Positions 1 through 9,878 of a stretch of 64,000 nt of DNA are shown one piece after another (the first letter of the stretch is position 1; the number at the start of each line of letters is the position of its first letter). The notes under the pieces are model-generated. The model did no database searches and was not told where the DNA came from. It saw only the letters and a program-made list of their open reading frames with translations. The stretch covers positions 1 through 64,000 of the forward strand of contig NZ_FNQJ01000017.1 in assembly GCF_900107605.1 (NCBI RefSeq). The letters run 5' to 3'. The stretch is from Acidovorax soli. Its GTDB lineage: Bacteria; Pseudomonadota; Gammaproteobacteria; Burkholderiales; Burkholderiaceae_C. The position numbers and the translations under genes were made by a program.

Positions 1-95
1 GTCTTCAGGCTGGAGCTGGCGGTACTGCGAAGGGGAGGAGTGCATCTGCTGACCTTACAGGTTGGCAGGTGTTGCACTTCACTTTTGAATCCGCC
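1..95 (-). mobile_element. IS30-family insertion sequence, transposase 5' end (partial)
   Basis: On the minus strand an ATG at 45-43 opens a frame that stays open to the window edge (15 codons). It contains YRQLQPED, which resembles the start of IS30-family transposases. The rest of the element lies outside the window. The element end probably lies near 85-95, where the neighbouring regulator frame stops looking like its family; I cannot see the other end, so the inverted repeat and target duplication are not defined. The IS30 assignment rests on this short motif and on the interrupted gene beside it. Confidence 0.5.
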
Positions 96-433
96 ACCTC
101 TTGAAAGAACCGAGTTTCGAGCAACTGGTAACGCTCCATTGAAAATGCCCGGAGGTCCCCGTTATTTGAGTCGATGTTGGCAGCCGCCATTGAATTTTCT
201 GCATAATGATTTTTCAGCATTTGAAAAAACTCTGGCTGATAGCCGAATGCGAACGACTGTTTGTTTTGTACGTTCCGCAGGTCATGAACGAATATTCCGC
301 CCGCTGCGCTTTTGCTGAACTCTGCAATCTTTTGGCAAGTGGACTGCCAGCGCTGCGGATCGAGCGCGCAGTTATAGATCGAACCTATCAGGTTGGTTAA
401 TTCTTCAGTAGAAATCACCTCCAAGCCGATCAT
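5..433 (-). pseudogene. LuxR-type regulator, 5' part, interrupted by the insertion
   Basis: The frame starts at ATG 433 with a G-rich ribosome binding site (GGGGGA) just upstream. The first about 113 residues resemble the N-terminal sensor region of LuxR-type helix-turn-helix regulators: LIGSIYNCALDPQRW near the start, then a HYAENSMA segment and RFFQE near residue 108. After about residue 113 the sequence reads into insertion-element DNA and stops at 5-7. The C-terminal DNA-binding domain is absent here and would have to lie beyond the element. The gene is therefore probably inactivated. Base composition is less GC-rich than in the core genes to the right. Confidence 0.5.
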
Positions 434-780
434 GGAGTCCCCCAGTTCGCAGGATGTTGAAAAGCCATGCCATGGATTTTCATGAGGACACGGCCCACGC
501 TTGCGTGAAAATTGTACTTGGCCTTCTCGGAATACCGCCGAACCCTCGAAAGATTGGTACCTATTTTTCTGATATCAAACGCATATATATGTAAAAAATT
601 TAATATGCAGAGGGTCTTGTTTCAACTGGCTTTATTTATTGGTGTCATTGCTTCCGATGACGCGTGGGGCAGGTGCGTTGCCTAAGCTCAACGCGTGACC
701 AAGATGCCCTGTGCGCATCGCCGTGGCGATGGTGCATTCATCGGGACGAATGGCTCACAAAGATATAGCTCCAGGAGCCA
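434..780. other. AT-richer intergenic stretch
   Basis: There is no supported gene here. The region is clearly AT-richer than the rest of the window, with A/T runs around 570-650. It must hold the promoter of the leftward regulator and probably that of the small rightward ORF at 781. I see no convincing hairpin or tRNA-like structure. Confidence 0.4.
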
Positions 781-1158
781 ATGATGACCAAAAAAGCCAA
801 TACCTCAGTCAGCGAATTGCCAGGCAGTTCTCTATCTCCCACCTCGCCAGACGAGCGTGAAGCATGCATGGCATGGGAAATTGAAATGGATCGCTTGATC
901 TTGGCGCCTCTGCGTCGATGGCCGATACGATCCTCCATCAGTCGGCTGGGCGCCGTGATTCTCGGTGGCGTGCTACTTGCCTCCTGCGGTCCAGACGTGA
1001 ATGACGTTGGAATGTCCGCGGCTGCATCGATCAGTGGTGAGTCAGAAAAAGATGCTTCGAGACTGCCGTTGCTGGAACGGCTTGATCACATGGTGGTGAA
1101 CCAACACAGCACTGCGCACGATTCAGACTTGCCGGGAGTGTCCGTCGCCTCGTATTGA
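781..1158 (+). CDS. hypothetical protein with a lipobox-like segment
   Basis: I do not recognise this 125-residue protein. It has a fair ribosome binding site (CCAGGAGCC) just before ATG 781; a second ATG follows directly at 784. The first 55 residues are polar. A hydrophobic stretch follows (LGAVILGGVLLASCG, about residues 57-71) that looks like a lipoprotein signal with a lipobox (LLASC), but it sits too far from the N-terminus for a normal signal peptide. Either the true start is internal, it is a fusion or remnant, or the ORF is not real. It lies in the AT-richer, insertion-disturbed left edge, so it may be acquired DNA. Confidence 0.3.
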   Translation: MMTKKANTSVSELPGSSLSPTSPDEREACMAWEIEMDRLILAPLRRWPIRSSISRLGAVILGGVLLASCGPDVNDVGMSAAASISGESEKDASRLPLLERLDHMVVNQHSTAHDSDLPGVSVASY

Positions 1159-1334
1159 CTGTACTTTTGTCATTCGGGTAGTTGGCAAAGCAAGCAAATG
1201 CCTCGGGTTACCAAGCCCTTGCCCAGACGGGGGCAAGGGCCGTCACTGCGACAAAAATGCCTTGCCGCCGTAAAATCGCGGGTTACCCACCAAGACCGCG
1301 TCCCGCCACGACCCTGGGCGCCCGCACCCTCCGC

Positions 1335-3668
<2,334 letters not shown>

Positions 3669-3823
3669 TCAGGCCGCCGGGTTTCTGATGGGGCGTTCAG
3701 GCCCGACGCTGGTCAAGGTGGGCCAGGTCTGGTTGGGGCCGGGTTTTCGTGCGGGTGCGCCAGCCGCCATGCCTGGCTGCGCTGTGGTTCTGCCCTTGGT
3801 CGGCGGCATGGCGCATGCGCCGC

Positions 3824-4501
3824 TTACCTGGACAGGCCGCTGTCGGTAATGCGCCGCGCATACACCGCCAGCACGATGCGTTCTGAGTGCACCAGGTACT
3901 CGTTGAGCGCCGTGGCTGCTTGTTGCAGCTTGCCGGCCTCGAACAATTCCAGTATGTTCAGATTCATCTCCACATAGGGCATGTGGAGAAATTCGGGGTC
4001 GTTGAGCAGGCCAAAGGCAAGCCGCAGTTCGGCCAGCACATGTGAAAACATCACGTTCAGGCGCTCGCTGTCGGCCAACTCGACAACCGCCATGTGAAAC
4101 TCCATGTTGGCTGTGCCCACGCCTTGCCAGTCGCCGGCATCTCGACAGCACTGGGCCATTTCAACGGCCTGGCGCAGGTGTTTTTTGGCCGGGTGGCGCG
4201 GGTAGGCCTGCGCCAGCGCCTGGCATTCGATCAGCCGACGCACGCGGTATATGTCGATGATGGACGCAATGCTGGGAATGGCCACAAACACGCCCCGGTT
4301 GGGCGCGTGCGTGAGCAGCCCCTCCTTGGTCAGCAGCCGGAACACCTCGCGCAGGGTGTTGCGCGAAATGTCCAGGCTTTCACTCAGGGCCGCTTCTGAA
4401 AGGCGCTGGCCGGGTGAAAACTCGCCGTGCACGATCTTCTGGCGGATCAGCTCGGCCATGCGGTCGTTGAGGGTCTGGTGGTTGGTCGGTTCGGACTTCA
4501 T
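3824..4501 (-). CDS. GntR family regulator, FCD (FadR-like) type
   Basis: A 225-residue regulator. The N-terminal winged helix-turn-helix runs from about residue 8 to 75 (LSEAALSESLDISRNTLREV is the recognition region), followed by an all-helical FCD ligand-binding domain with ALAQAYPRH and EFHMAVVELADS. I took ATG 4501 (MKSEPTNH); the frame extends upstream to 4615, but that part lacks family likeness. It is divergent from the DUF969/DUF979-pcp-pxp genes with a 379-base gap, so it is the likely regulator of that locus, with 5-oxoproline or a related organic acid as a plausible effector. That role is inferred from position only. Confidence 0.85.
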   Translation of the reverse strand: MKSEPTNHQTLNDRMAELIRQKIVHGEFSPGQRLSEAALSESLDISRNTLREVFRLLTKEGLLTHAPNRGVFVAIPSIASIIDIYRVRRLIECQALAQAYPRHPAKKHLRQAVEMAQCCRDAGDWQGVGTANMEFHMAVVELADSERLNVMFSHVLAELRLAFGLLNDPEFLHMPYVEMNLNILELFEAGKLQQAATALNEYLVHSERIVLAVYARRITDSGLSR

Positions 4502-4880
4502 GCCCGGATGGTAATTGCGATAGCGGCGCCAGGGTGCCGAACCGGGTGTGTTTTGCGTGGCGGGCGATGCAAGACGCCCGTCTGCCGCTGGATCAGCCAA
4601 AAACCACCATGGCAAGGCAAATATAAGGGTTTATACCAATCACTGTGCCAACAGATTGTTGGGCACAATCTCTATTTTGTGAAACACATTGATGTTAATT
4701 GTTCAACAAAAATAAAATGTGTCTTGCAAACTTACCTTCCGGCCCGTTTGAATTGCCCATTCGACGGCCATGCGCAGCGGGTCAGATCCCAGCGCCCTGG
4801 CCTCGGGGTGGATGAACGTTGGGAACACGCGGTAACGCGAAATGTGTCTGGGGGCAGCCCCAGGTCAAACAAGGATCAAT
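4502..4880. promoter_or_regulatory. divergent control region between the GntR gene and the 5-oxoproline genes
   Basis: The gap is AT-richer than its flanks from about 4615 to 4740. It holds an imperfect inverted repeat at 4644-4667 and a plausible sigma70 promoter for the rightward genes: TTGATG at 4689-4694, an 18-base spacer, and TAAAAT at 4713-4718. That leaves a leader of about 150 bases before the DUF969 start at 4881. No riboswitch-like structure was recognised in it. Confidence 0.5.
4644..4667. promoter_or_regulatory. candidate operator for the GntR-type regulator
   Basis: The arms TGTGCC and GGCACA flank AACA/GTTG inner arms; the dyad is offset by one base. It lies about 22 bases upstream of the candidate -35 box of the rightward promoter. 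FadR-subfamily regulators often bind short dyads near their own gene, which is the only reason for the assignment. Confidence 0.35.
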
Positions 4881-5621
4881 ATGCTGAGTGACGTCAATCT
4901 GTGGCCGCTGATAGGGGTGGCCATCATCATCGTAGGCTTTGTCCTGCGGTTCAACCCGATGCTGGTGGTGGTGGTGACGGCCATCGGTACGGCCTTTGCT
5001 GCCGGGTTTCCTATCGACAAAATCCTGGCCACCATAGGCACCGGATTCATCAAGACGCGCAACCTGCCGCTCATCATCTTGCTGCCGCTGGCAGTGATTG
5101 GCCTGTTGGAGCGCCACGGATTGCGCCAGCATGCCCAGAACTGGATCAGCAGCATCAAGTCGGCCACGGCGGGGCGGCTGCTCATCGTCTACCTGGCTGC
5201 GCGCCAGCTCACGGCGGCTGTTGGCCTGACCAGCCTGGGAGGGCATCCGCAGATGGTGCGACCGCTGCTGGCCCCCATGGCAGAAGGCGCCACCGAGGCC
5301 CGTTACGGCACGCTGCCCGAGCGCATTCGCCACAAGCTGCGCGCCTTCTCGGCCGCAACCGACAACGTGGGCCTGTTTTTTGGTGAAGACATCTTCGTGG
5401 CATTTGGCGCCATCGTGCTGATGACCACTTTTCTGCGCGAGGCGGGTATCGATGTGGAGCCGCTGCACGTGGCGGTCTGGGGCATTCCGACCGCGATTTG
5501 CGCATTTCTCATCCACGCCTGGCGCCTGTATCGCCTCGACGGTGTGCTGGCCCGTGAGCTGGCCGCCGAGGGGATTGTTTCCCTGAGTGCCGCCGCCAAA
5601 ACCCCGACCCGAGGAGTCTGA
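4881..5621 (+). CDS. DUF969 membrane protein
   Basis: A 246-residue integral membrane protein with several hydrophobic segments (about residues 5-25, 28-46, 62-80, 110-130, 185-205, 210-228). It matches the DUF969 family (NPMLVVVVTAIGTAFAAG; SAATDNVGLFFGEDIFVAFGA). DUF969 and DUF979 genes usually travel together and with pyrrolidone-carboxyl peptidase, so the pair is likely a transporter, perhaps for 5-oxoproline or small peptides; this is inferred from context. ATG 4881 has AAGGA ten bases upstream. Its stop overlaps the next start (TGATG), which implies translational coupling. Confidence 0.85.
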   Translation: MLSDVNLWPLIGVAIIIVGFVLRFNPMLVVVVTAIGTAFAAGFPIDKILATIGTGFIKTRNLPLIILLPLAVIGLLERHGLRQHAQNWISSIKSATAGRLLIVYLAARQLTAAVGLTSLGGHPQMVRPLLAPMAEGATEARYGTLPERIRHKLRAFSAATDNVGLFFGEDIFVAFGAIVLMTTFLREAGIDVEPLHVAVWGIPTAICAFLIHAWRLYRLDGVLARELAAEGIVSLSAAAKTPTRGV

Positions 5622-6580
5622 TGATGACGATCACGATCCAGCATCTGTATTACCTGGTGGGGGCCGTGCTGGCCTTCACGGCCGTGGCAACCCTCACCGA
5701 CCGCAGCAATGCCAAGCGCTACAGCACAGGCCTGTTCTGGGCGCTGTATGCACTGGTTTTTCTTGTGGGCGACCTGCTGCCAGCCCTGTGGGTGGGTGTG
5801 GGGGCTGTGGCGATGGCGCTGATTGCCGGCTTTGGGGGCGTTGGCGCCGGCAAGCACCAGGGCCCGAGCCCGTCGCAGTACGCTGCCAGCGCCAAGCGCC
5901 TGGGCAACAAGCTGTTTGTGCCCGCGCTGGCCATTCCGCTGGTGACCATGGTGGGCACGTTATCGGCCAAGTATCTGGCCATCGGCGGTGCGCCCCTGCT
6001 CGACCCCAAGAACACCACCCTGGTGAGCTTGGGCGTGGGCTGCGTGGTCTCGCTGGCCCTGGTCTGCTGGCTGACGCGCGAGACACCGGCCCAGGGCCTG
6101 CGCGAATCGCACCGCCTGACCGATGCGCTGGGCTGGGCCCTGGTGCTGCCGCAGATGCTGGGCATGCTGGGCCTGGTGTTCTCTGATGCGGGCGTGGGCA
6201 AGGCCGTGGCCTATGTGACCACCACCTACATCAACATGGACGTCCGCTTTGTGGCGGTGGCGGTGTATGTCGTGGGCATGGCGCTGTTCACCGTCATCAT
6301 GGGCAATGGTTTTGCGGCGTTTCCGGTGATGACGGGTGGCGTGGGCGTGCCGGTGCTGGTGGGCGTGTACCACGGCGATCCGGCGGTGATGGCCGCGGTG
6401 GGCATGTTGTCGGGGTACTGCGGCACGCTGCTCACGCCCATGGCTGCCAATTTCAACATCGTACCCGCTGCGCTGCTGGAGTTGCCGGACAAAAATGCCG
6501 TCATTCGTGCCCAGGTGCCCACAGCATTGACCTTGCTGGCAGTGAATGTGTTTTTGCTCAACTTCATGATGTTCCGCTGA
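5621..6580 (+). CDS. DUF979 membrane protein
   Basis: A 319-residue polytopic membrane protein, about nine hydrophobic segments, matching DUF979 (NAKRYSTGLFWALYALVFL; GNGFAAFPVMTGGVGVP; SGYCGTLLTPMAANFN). It starts inside the stop codon of the DUF969 gene, with GAGGAG upstream at 5611-5616; a second ATG lies one codon later. Both proteins together probably form one transporter. The gene is followed after 12 bases by pcp, in the same operon. Confidence 0.85.
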   Translation: MMTITIQHLYYLVGAVLAFTAVATLTDRSNAKRYSTGLFWALYALVFLVGDLLPALWVGVGAVAMALIAGFGGVGAGKHQGPSPSQYAASAKRLGNKLFVPALAIPLVTMVGTLSAKYLAIGGAPLLDPKNTTLVSLGVGCVVSLALVCWLTRETPAQGLRESHRLTDALGWALVLPQMLGMLGLVFSDAGVGKAVAYVTTTYINMDVRFVAVAVYVVGMALFTVIMGNGFAAFPVMTGGVGVPVLVGVYHGDPAVMAAVGMLSGYCGTLLTPMAANFNIVPAALLELPDKNAVIRAQVPTALTLLAVNVFLLNFMMFR

Positions 6581-6592
6581 GGAAAGCCCGCC

Positions 6593-7264
6593 ATGTCCAC
6601 CCCCGCCGTTGACGCCACCCCGACTGTGCTGCTCACGGGTTTTGAACCGTTCGACAAGGACCCGCTCAACCCCTCCTGGGAGGTGGCTCGCGCCCTGGAT
6701 GGCTGGCAGCCTGCGGGGACCGTGGTGCGTGCCGTGCAGCTGCCCTGCGTGTTTGGCGAGGCCATCGCGCACCTGGATCGGGCCCTGCAGCAGTGGCGCC
6801 CCACGCTGGTGCTCAGTCTGGGCCTGGCCGGTGGCCGCGCCGAACTGACGCCCGAGCGGGTGGCCATCAACGTGGACGATGCCCGCATCGCAGACAACGC
6901 GGGCCGCCAGCCGGTGGACGTGGCGGTTCAGCCAGGTGGCCCTGCGGCCTATTTCTCTACCCTGCCGATCAAGGCCATGGTGCGCGACATGCGTGCGCAA
7001 GGTGTGCCGGCCGCCGTGTCCAACACGGCAGGCACCTTTGTGTGCAACCATATTTTTTATGCGCTCATGCACCGACTGGCTGCGTCGGGTGGCGCGGTGC
7101 GCGGCGGCTTCATCCATGTGCCGGCCCTGCCGGCACTGGCCGCCCTGCACCCCGGCATGCCCAGCATGGCGCTGGAAACCCAGGTGCAGGGATTGCAGGT
7201 GGCCATCCAGACGGCACTGGCGGTGCACGCCGATGTGCGCGAAACCGGCGGGCAACTGCATTGA
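6593..7264 (+). CDS. pcp: pyrrolidone-carboxyl peptidase (pyroglutamyl peptidase I)
   Basis: A 223-residue cytoplasmic cysteine peptidase of family C15, which removes N-terminal 5-oxoproline (pyroglutamate) from peptides. [14 protein letters not shown] near the start and [10 protein letters not shown] with the likely catalytic Cys151 are clear; Glu88 in the ERVAIN segment and His175 in FIHVPALP fit the remaining catalytic residues. The length is usual for the family. It would supply free 5-oxoproline to the PxpA/PxpBC enzyme encoded next. Confidence 0.95.
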   Translation: MSTPAVDATPTVLLTGFEPFDKDPLNPSWEVARALDGWQPAGTVVRAVQLPCVFGEAIAHLDRALQQWRPTLVLSLGLAGGRAELTPERVAINVDDARIADNAGRQPVDVAVQPGGPAAYFSTLPIKAMVRDMRAQGVPAAVSNTAGTFVCNHIFYALMHRLAASGGAVRGGFIHVPALPALAALHPGMPSMALETQVQGLQVAIQTALAVHADVRETGGQLH

Positions 7265-7313
7265 ACCCTATTTTTTCCACCCAGCCATGCACTTTGCAGA
7301 GCAGGAGAACACG

Positions 7314-8072
7314 ATGAAAATCGATTTGAACAGCGACCTGGGCGAAAGCCTGGGCGCGTGGACCATGGGCGACGACGCCGCCATGCTGGGCATTGTGAGC
7401 AGCGCCAATGTGGCCTGTGGCTTTCACGCGGGCGACCCGGCAGGTATTTTGCAGACGCTGCGGGCCGCCCAGGAGTGTGGCGTGGTGGTGGGTGCCCATG
7501 TGGCTTACCCCGACCTGCAGGGCTTTGGCCGGCGCGCCATGGATGTGGCCAGCGCCGACCTGGTGGCCGATGTGATCTACCAGATAGGCGCGTTGCAAGG
7601 CCTGGCCGCTGCGGCGGGCACCACGGTGCGCTACGTCAAGCCGCACGGTGCGCTGTACAACACCATCGCGCAAGATGCGCGCCAGGCCCAAGACGTCATC
7701 ACCGCCATCCGCGCCATCGACCCCGGTCTGGTGCTGGTGGCCCTGGCCGGCGCACCGCTGGTGCAGTGGGCCCGCGATGCGGGCCTGCGCGTCGTGTCCG
7801 AAGCCTTTGCCGACCGCGCCTACACACCGGCCGGTGCGCTGGTGTCGCGCCGCGAAAAAGGCGCGGTACTGCACGATCCCGAGCTGATCGCCCGGCGCAT
7901 GGCGCGCCTGGTACGCGAGGGGGTTGTCGAGGCCATCGACGGCAGCCTGGTGCGCATCGAGGCCGACTCCATCTGCGTGCATGGCGATAGCCCTGATGCG
8001 GTAGCCATTGCCCGCCAGCTGCGGGCCTGCCTGGAGCAGGACGGCATCGCCATCGCTTCATTCGCGGGGTAG
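7314..8072 (+). CDS. pxpA: 5-oxoprolinase subunit A (LamB/YcsF family)
   Basis: A 252-residue protein of the LamB/YcsF family: [12 protein letters not shown] at the start, [11 protein letters not shown] around residue 37, [16 protein letters not shown], and [11 protein letters not shown] in the middle. In E. coli PxpA works with PxpB and PxpC as an ATP-dependent 5-oxoprolinase that converts 5-oxoproline to glutamate. ATG 7314 follows AGGAG at 7303. It is six bases upstream of the pxpBC start. Confidence 0.95.
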   Translation: MKIDLNSDLGESLGAWTMGDDAAMLGIVSSANVACGFHAGDPAGILQTLRAAQECGVVVGAHVAYPDLQGFGRRAMDVASADLVADVIYQIGALQGLAAAAGTTVRYVKPHGALYNTIAQDARQAQDVITAIRAIDPGLVLVALAGAPLVQWARDAGLRVVSEAFADRAYTPAGALVSRREKGAVLHDPELIARRMARLVREGVVEAIDGSLVRIEADSICVHGDSPDAVAIARQLRACLEQDGIAIASFAG

Positions 8073-8078
8073 GCCGTT

Positions 8079-9701
8079 ATGCGTTTTTTGCCCGTCAACT
8101 TGAATGCGCTGCTGGTTGAGCTGGCCGATCTCGAGCAGACCCTGGCGCTGCTGGCCTCGCTGCAGAGAGCGCCCTTGCCGGGCGTGCAAGAGCTGGTGCC
8201 CGCTGCTCGGACCATTCTGGTGCGCTTTCGCCCCGCGGCCACCAGCGCGGCTGAACTGGTCCGGCAAATTGCGGGCCGGGACATTTCGCAGCGCGCCGAG
8301 CGCAGCAGCACCCTGGTCGAGATCCCCGTGCACTACGACGGCGAAGACCTGGCCGAAGTGGCGCAGATCCTGGGCATCACGCCCGAAGAAGTGGTGCGCC
8401 GCCACACCGGCAGCGAATACACCGTGGCCTTCACCGGCTTTGCCCCGGGCTTTGCCTACCTGAGCGGTGGCCACCCCAGCCTGAACGTGCCGCGCCGCAG
8501 CACGCCGCGCACCCGCATACCGGCAGGCGCCGTGGGCCTGGCGGGCAGCTTCAGTGGCGTCTACCCGCAGGCCAGCCCTGGCGGCTGGCAGATCATTGGT
8601 GTGACACCCTTGGCCATGTGGGACCTTGACCGTGCCCAGCCCGCTCTGCTGCAGCCCGGTTACCGCGTGCGATTCGTGGATATTGCTACACAATCAATAG
8701 CTGATAGTGAAATAAAACCAACGGCTACAGGCCAAAAAGGCCCTGAAAATGCTGCGTGCCGTTCGGCGCAGGCACTTGCGCCGGACCAGGCTGCGCTGAG
8801 GGTGCGCGCCACCGGCCTGCTCACCGTGTTTCAGGATCTGGGGCGCCAGGGCCAGGCGGGGCAGGGCGTGTCGGAGTCGGGCGCCATGGACCAGTCTGCC
8901 CTCAAGGTCGCCAACCGGCTGGTGGGCAACGCCAGCAACGCTGCAGCGCTCGAAACGGTAGGGGGCGGCCTGCAACTGCAAAGCCTGGGCGAGACCGTGG
9001 TGGCTGTCACCGGTGCCGACGCGCCCCTGGATCTGACCACTGCAGACGGTCGCCGCTGGAGCCTGCCGCGCCACGCCCCCGTGGCGCTGGCCCATGGCGA
9101 CACCCTGGCAGTGGGCCAGCCCCGGGCGGGCGCGCGTTGCTACGTGGCCGTGCGTGGCGGCTTTGATGTGGCCGCTGTCATGGGCAGCTGCGCCACCGAC
9201 ACCCTGGCCCATGTCGGGCCCGCACCGTTGTCTGTGGGTGACATGCTGGGCGTGCGGCCCGCCAGCACCAGCGCGGTGGTGGGCGCTGCCGATCTGGCCA
9301 CCGACGACCTGCCCACACTGGAGCAGGAGGTGGTGCTGGACGTGGTCATGGGCCCGCGCACCGACTGGTTCACCGCCGAGGCCATTGCACGGCTGGCCAC
9401 CCAGCGCTGGCAGGTCACGCCCCAGTCCAACCGGGTGGGTCTGCGCCTGGCGGGCGAACTGCCGCTGGACCGTGCCATTTCCGGCGAGCTGCCCAGCGAG
9501 GGCACTGCCCTGGGGGCGCTGCAGGTGCCGCCCAGCGGCCAACCCGTGCTGTTTCTGGCCGACCACCCGCTCACCGGCGGCTATCCCGTCATTGGCGCCG
9601 TGGCGCCCTACCATCTGGACCGCGCGGGGCAGATCCCCGTCGGGGCCTGGTTGCGTTTCAACCCCATTCGCCCCTTTGCAGAGCTTTCGCCCAGCGTTTG
9701 A
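8079..9701 (+). CDS. pxpBC: fused 5-oxoprolinase subunits B and C (KipI/KipA, AHS1-AHS2)
   Basis: A 540-residue fusion. Residues about 1-200 are the PxpB/KipI (AHS1) domain, with TGFAPGFAYLSG and PRRSTPRTRIPAGAVGLAG. Residues about 228-540 are the PxpC/KipA (AHS2) domain, starting at LTVFQDLGRQGQAG, with PQSNRVGLRLAG and HPLTGGYPVIG near the end. E. coli and Bacillus make these as separate proteins. The linker (about residues 201-224) is coded by an AT-rich palindromic repeat and has an unusual composition (ATQSIADSEIKPTATGQKG). AHS1 and AHS2 also form the carboxyltransferase part of urea carboxylase, which matters because a biotin carboxylase follows. Confidence 0.93.
   Translation: MRFLPVNLNALLVELADLEQTLALLASLQRAPLPGVQELVPAARTILVRFRPAATSAAELVRQIAGRDISQRAERSSTLVEIPVHYDGEDLAEVAQILGITPEEVVRRHTGSEYTVAFTGFAPGFAYLSGGHPSLNVPRRSTPRTRIPAGAVGLAGSFSGVYPQASPGGWQIIGVTPLAMWDLDRAQPALLQPGYRVRFVDIATQSIADSEIKPTATGQKGPENAACRSAQALAPDQAALRVRATGLLTVFQDLGRQGQAGQGVSESGAMDQSALKVANRLVGNASNAAALETVGGGLQLQSLGETVVAVTGADAPLDLTTADGRRWSLPRHAPVALAHGDTLAVGQPRAGARCYVAVRGGFDVAAVMGSCATDTLAHVGPAPLSVGDMLGVRPASTSAVVGAADLATDDLPTLEQEVVLDVVMGPRTDWFTAEAIARLATQRWQVTPQSNRVGLRLAGELPLDRAISGELPSEGTALGALQVPPSGQPVLFLADHPLTGGYPVIGAVAPYHLDRAGQIPVGAWLRFNPIRPFAELSPSV
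8681..8749 (+). repeat. palindromic repeat copy at the PxpB/PxpC junction
   Basis: GCTA at 8685 pairs with TAGC at 8698, followed by a spacer and a tail GGCCAAAAAGGCC, the same order as the other copies in the window. It is AT-rich, read in frame, and falls exactly between the two domains of the fusion. Confidence 0.6.
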
Positions 9702-9712
9702 AAGAGTCAACC

Positions 9713-9850
9713 ATGAAAAAAGTCTTGATTGCCAATCGCGGCGAAAACGGCCGCGCCGCGGGCGTTTCTCTACATCGCTGTGCCTGCGTAGCAGGTGACG
9801 GCGAACTCGCCACCCTTCACGTTTTCGAGGCGAAAGGTTTGATGCCATGA
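9713..9850 (+). CDS. 45-codon ORF made by duplication of the carboxylase start
   Basis: ATG 9713 follows a reasonable ribosome binding site (GAAAGAG). The first eleven codons ([11 protein letters not shown]) are those of the carboxylase gene that starts at 9847, with two silent differences; then the frame runs through about 100 unrelated bases and ends at TGA 9848-9850, overlapping the real ATG by ATGA. It is either a decayed copy of the original start, left after an insertion or partial tandem duplication, or a leader peptide that couples translation of the carboxylase. I do not recognise the last 34 residues. Confidence 0.35.
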   Translation: MKKVLIANRGENGRAAGVSLHRCACVAGDGELATLHVFEAKGLMP

Positions 9851-9878
9851 AAAAAGTTCTGATTGCCAATCGCGGCGA
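9713..9878 (+). repeat. partial direct duplication (about 32 bp) of the carboxylase 5' end
   Basis: The segments 9713-9744 and 9847-9878 both read ATGAAAAAAGT, then CTGATT or its synonym, then GCCAATCGCGGCGA. They differ at two positions and are 134 bases apart. The downstream copy opens the complete gene. Confidence 0.85.
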
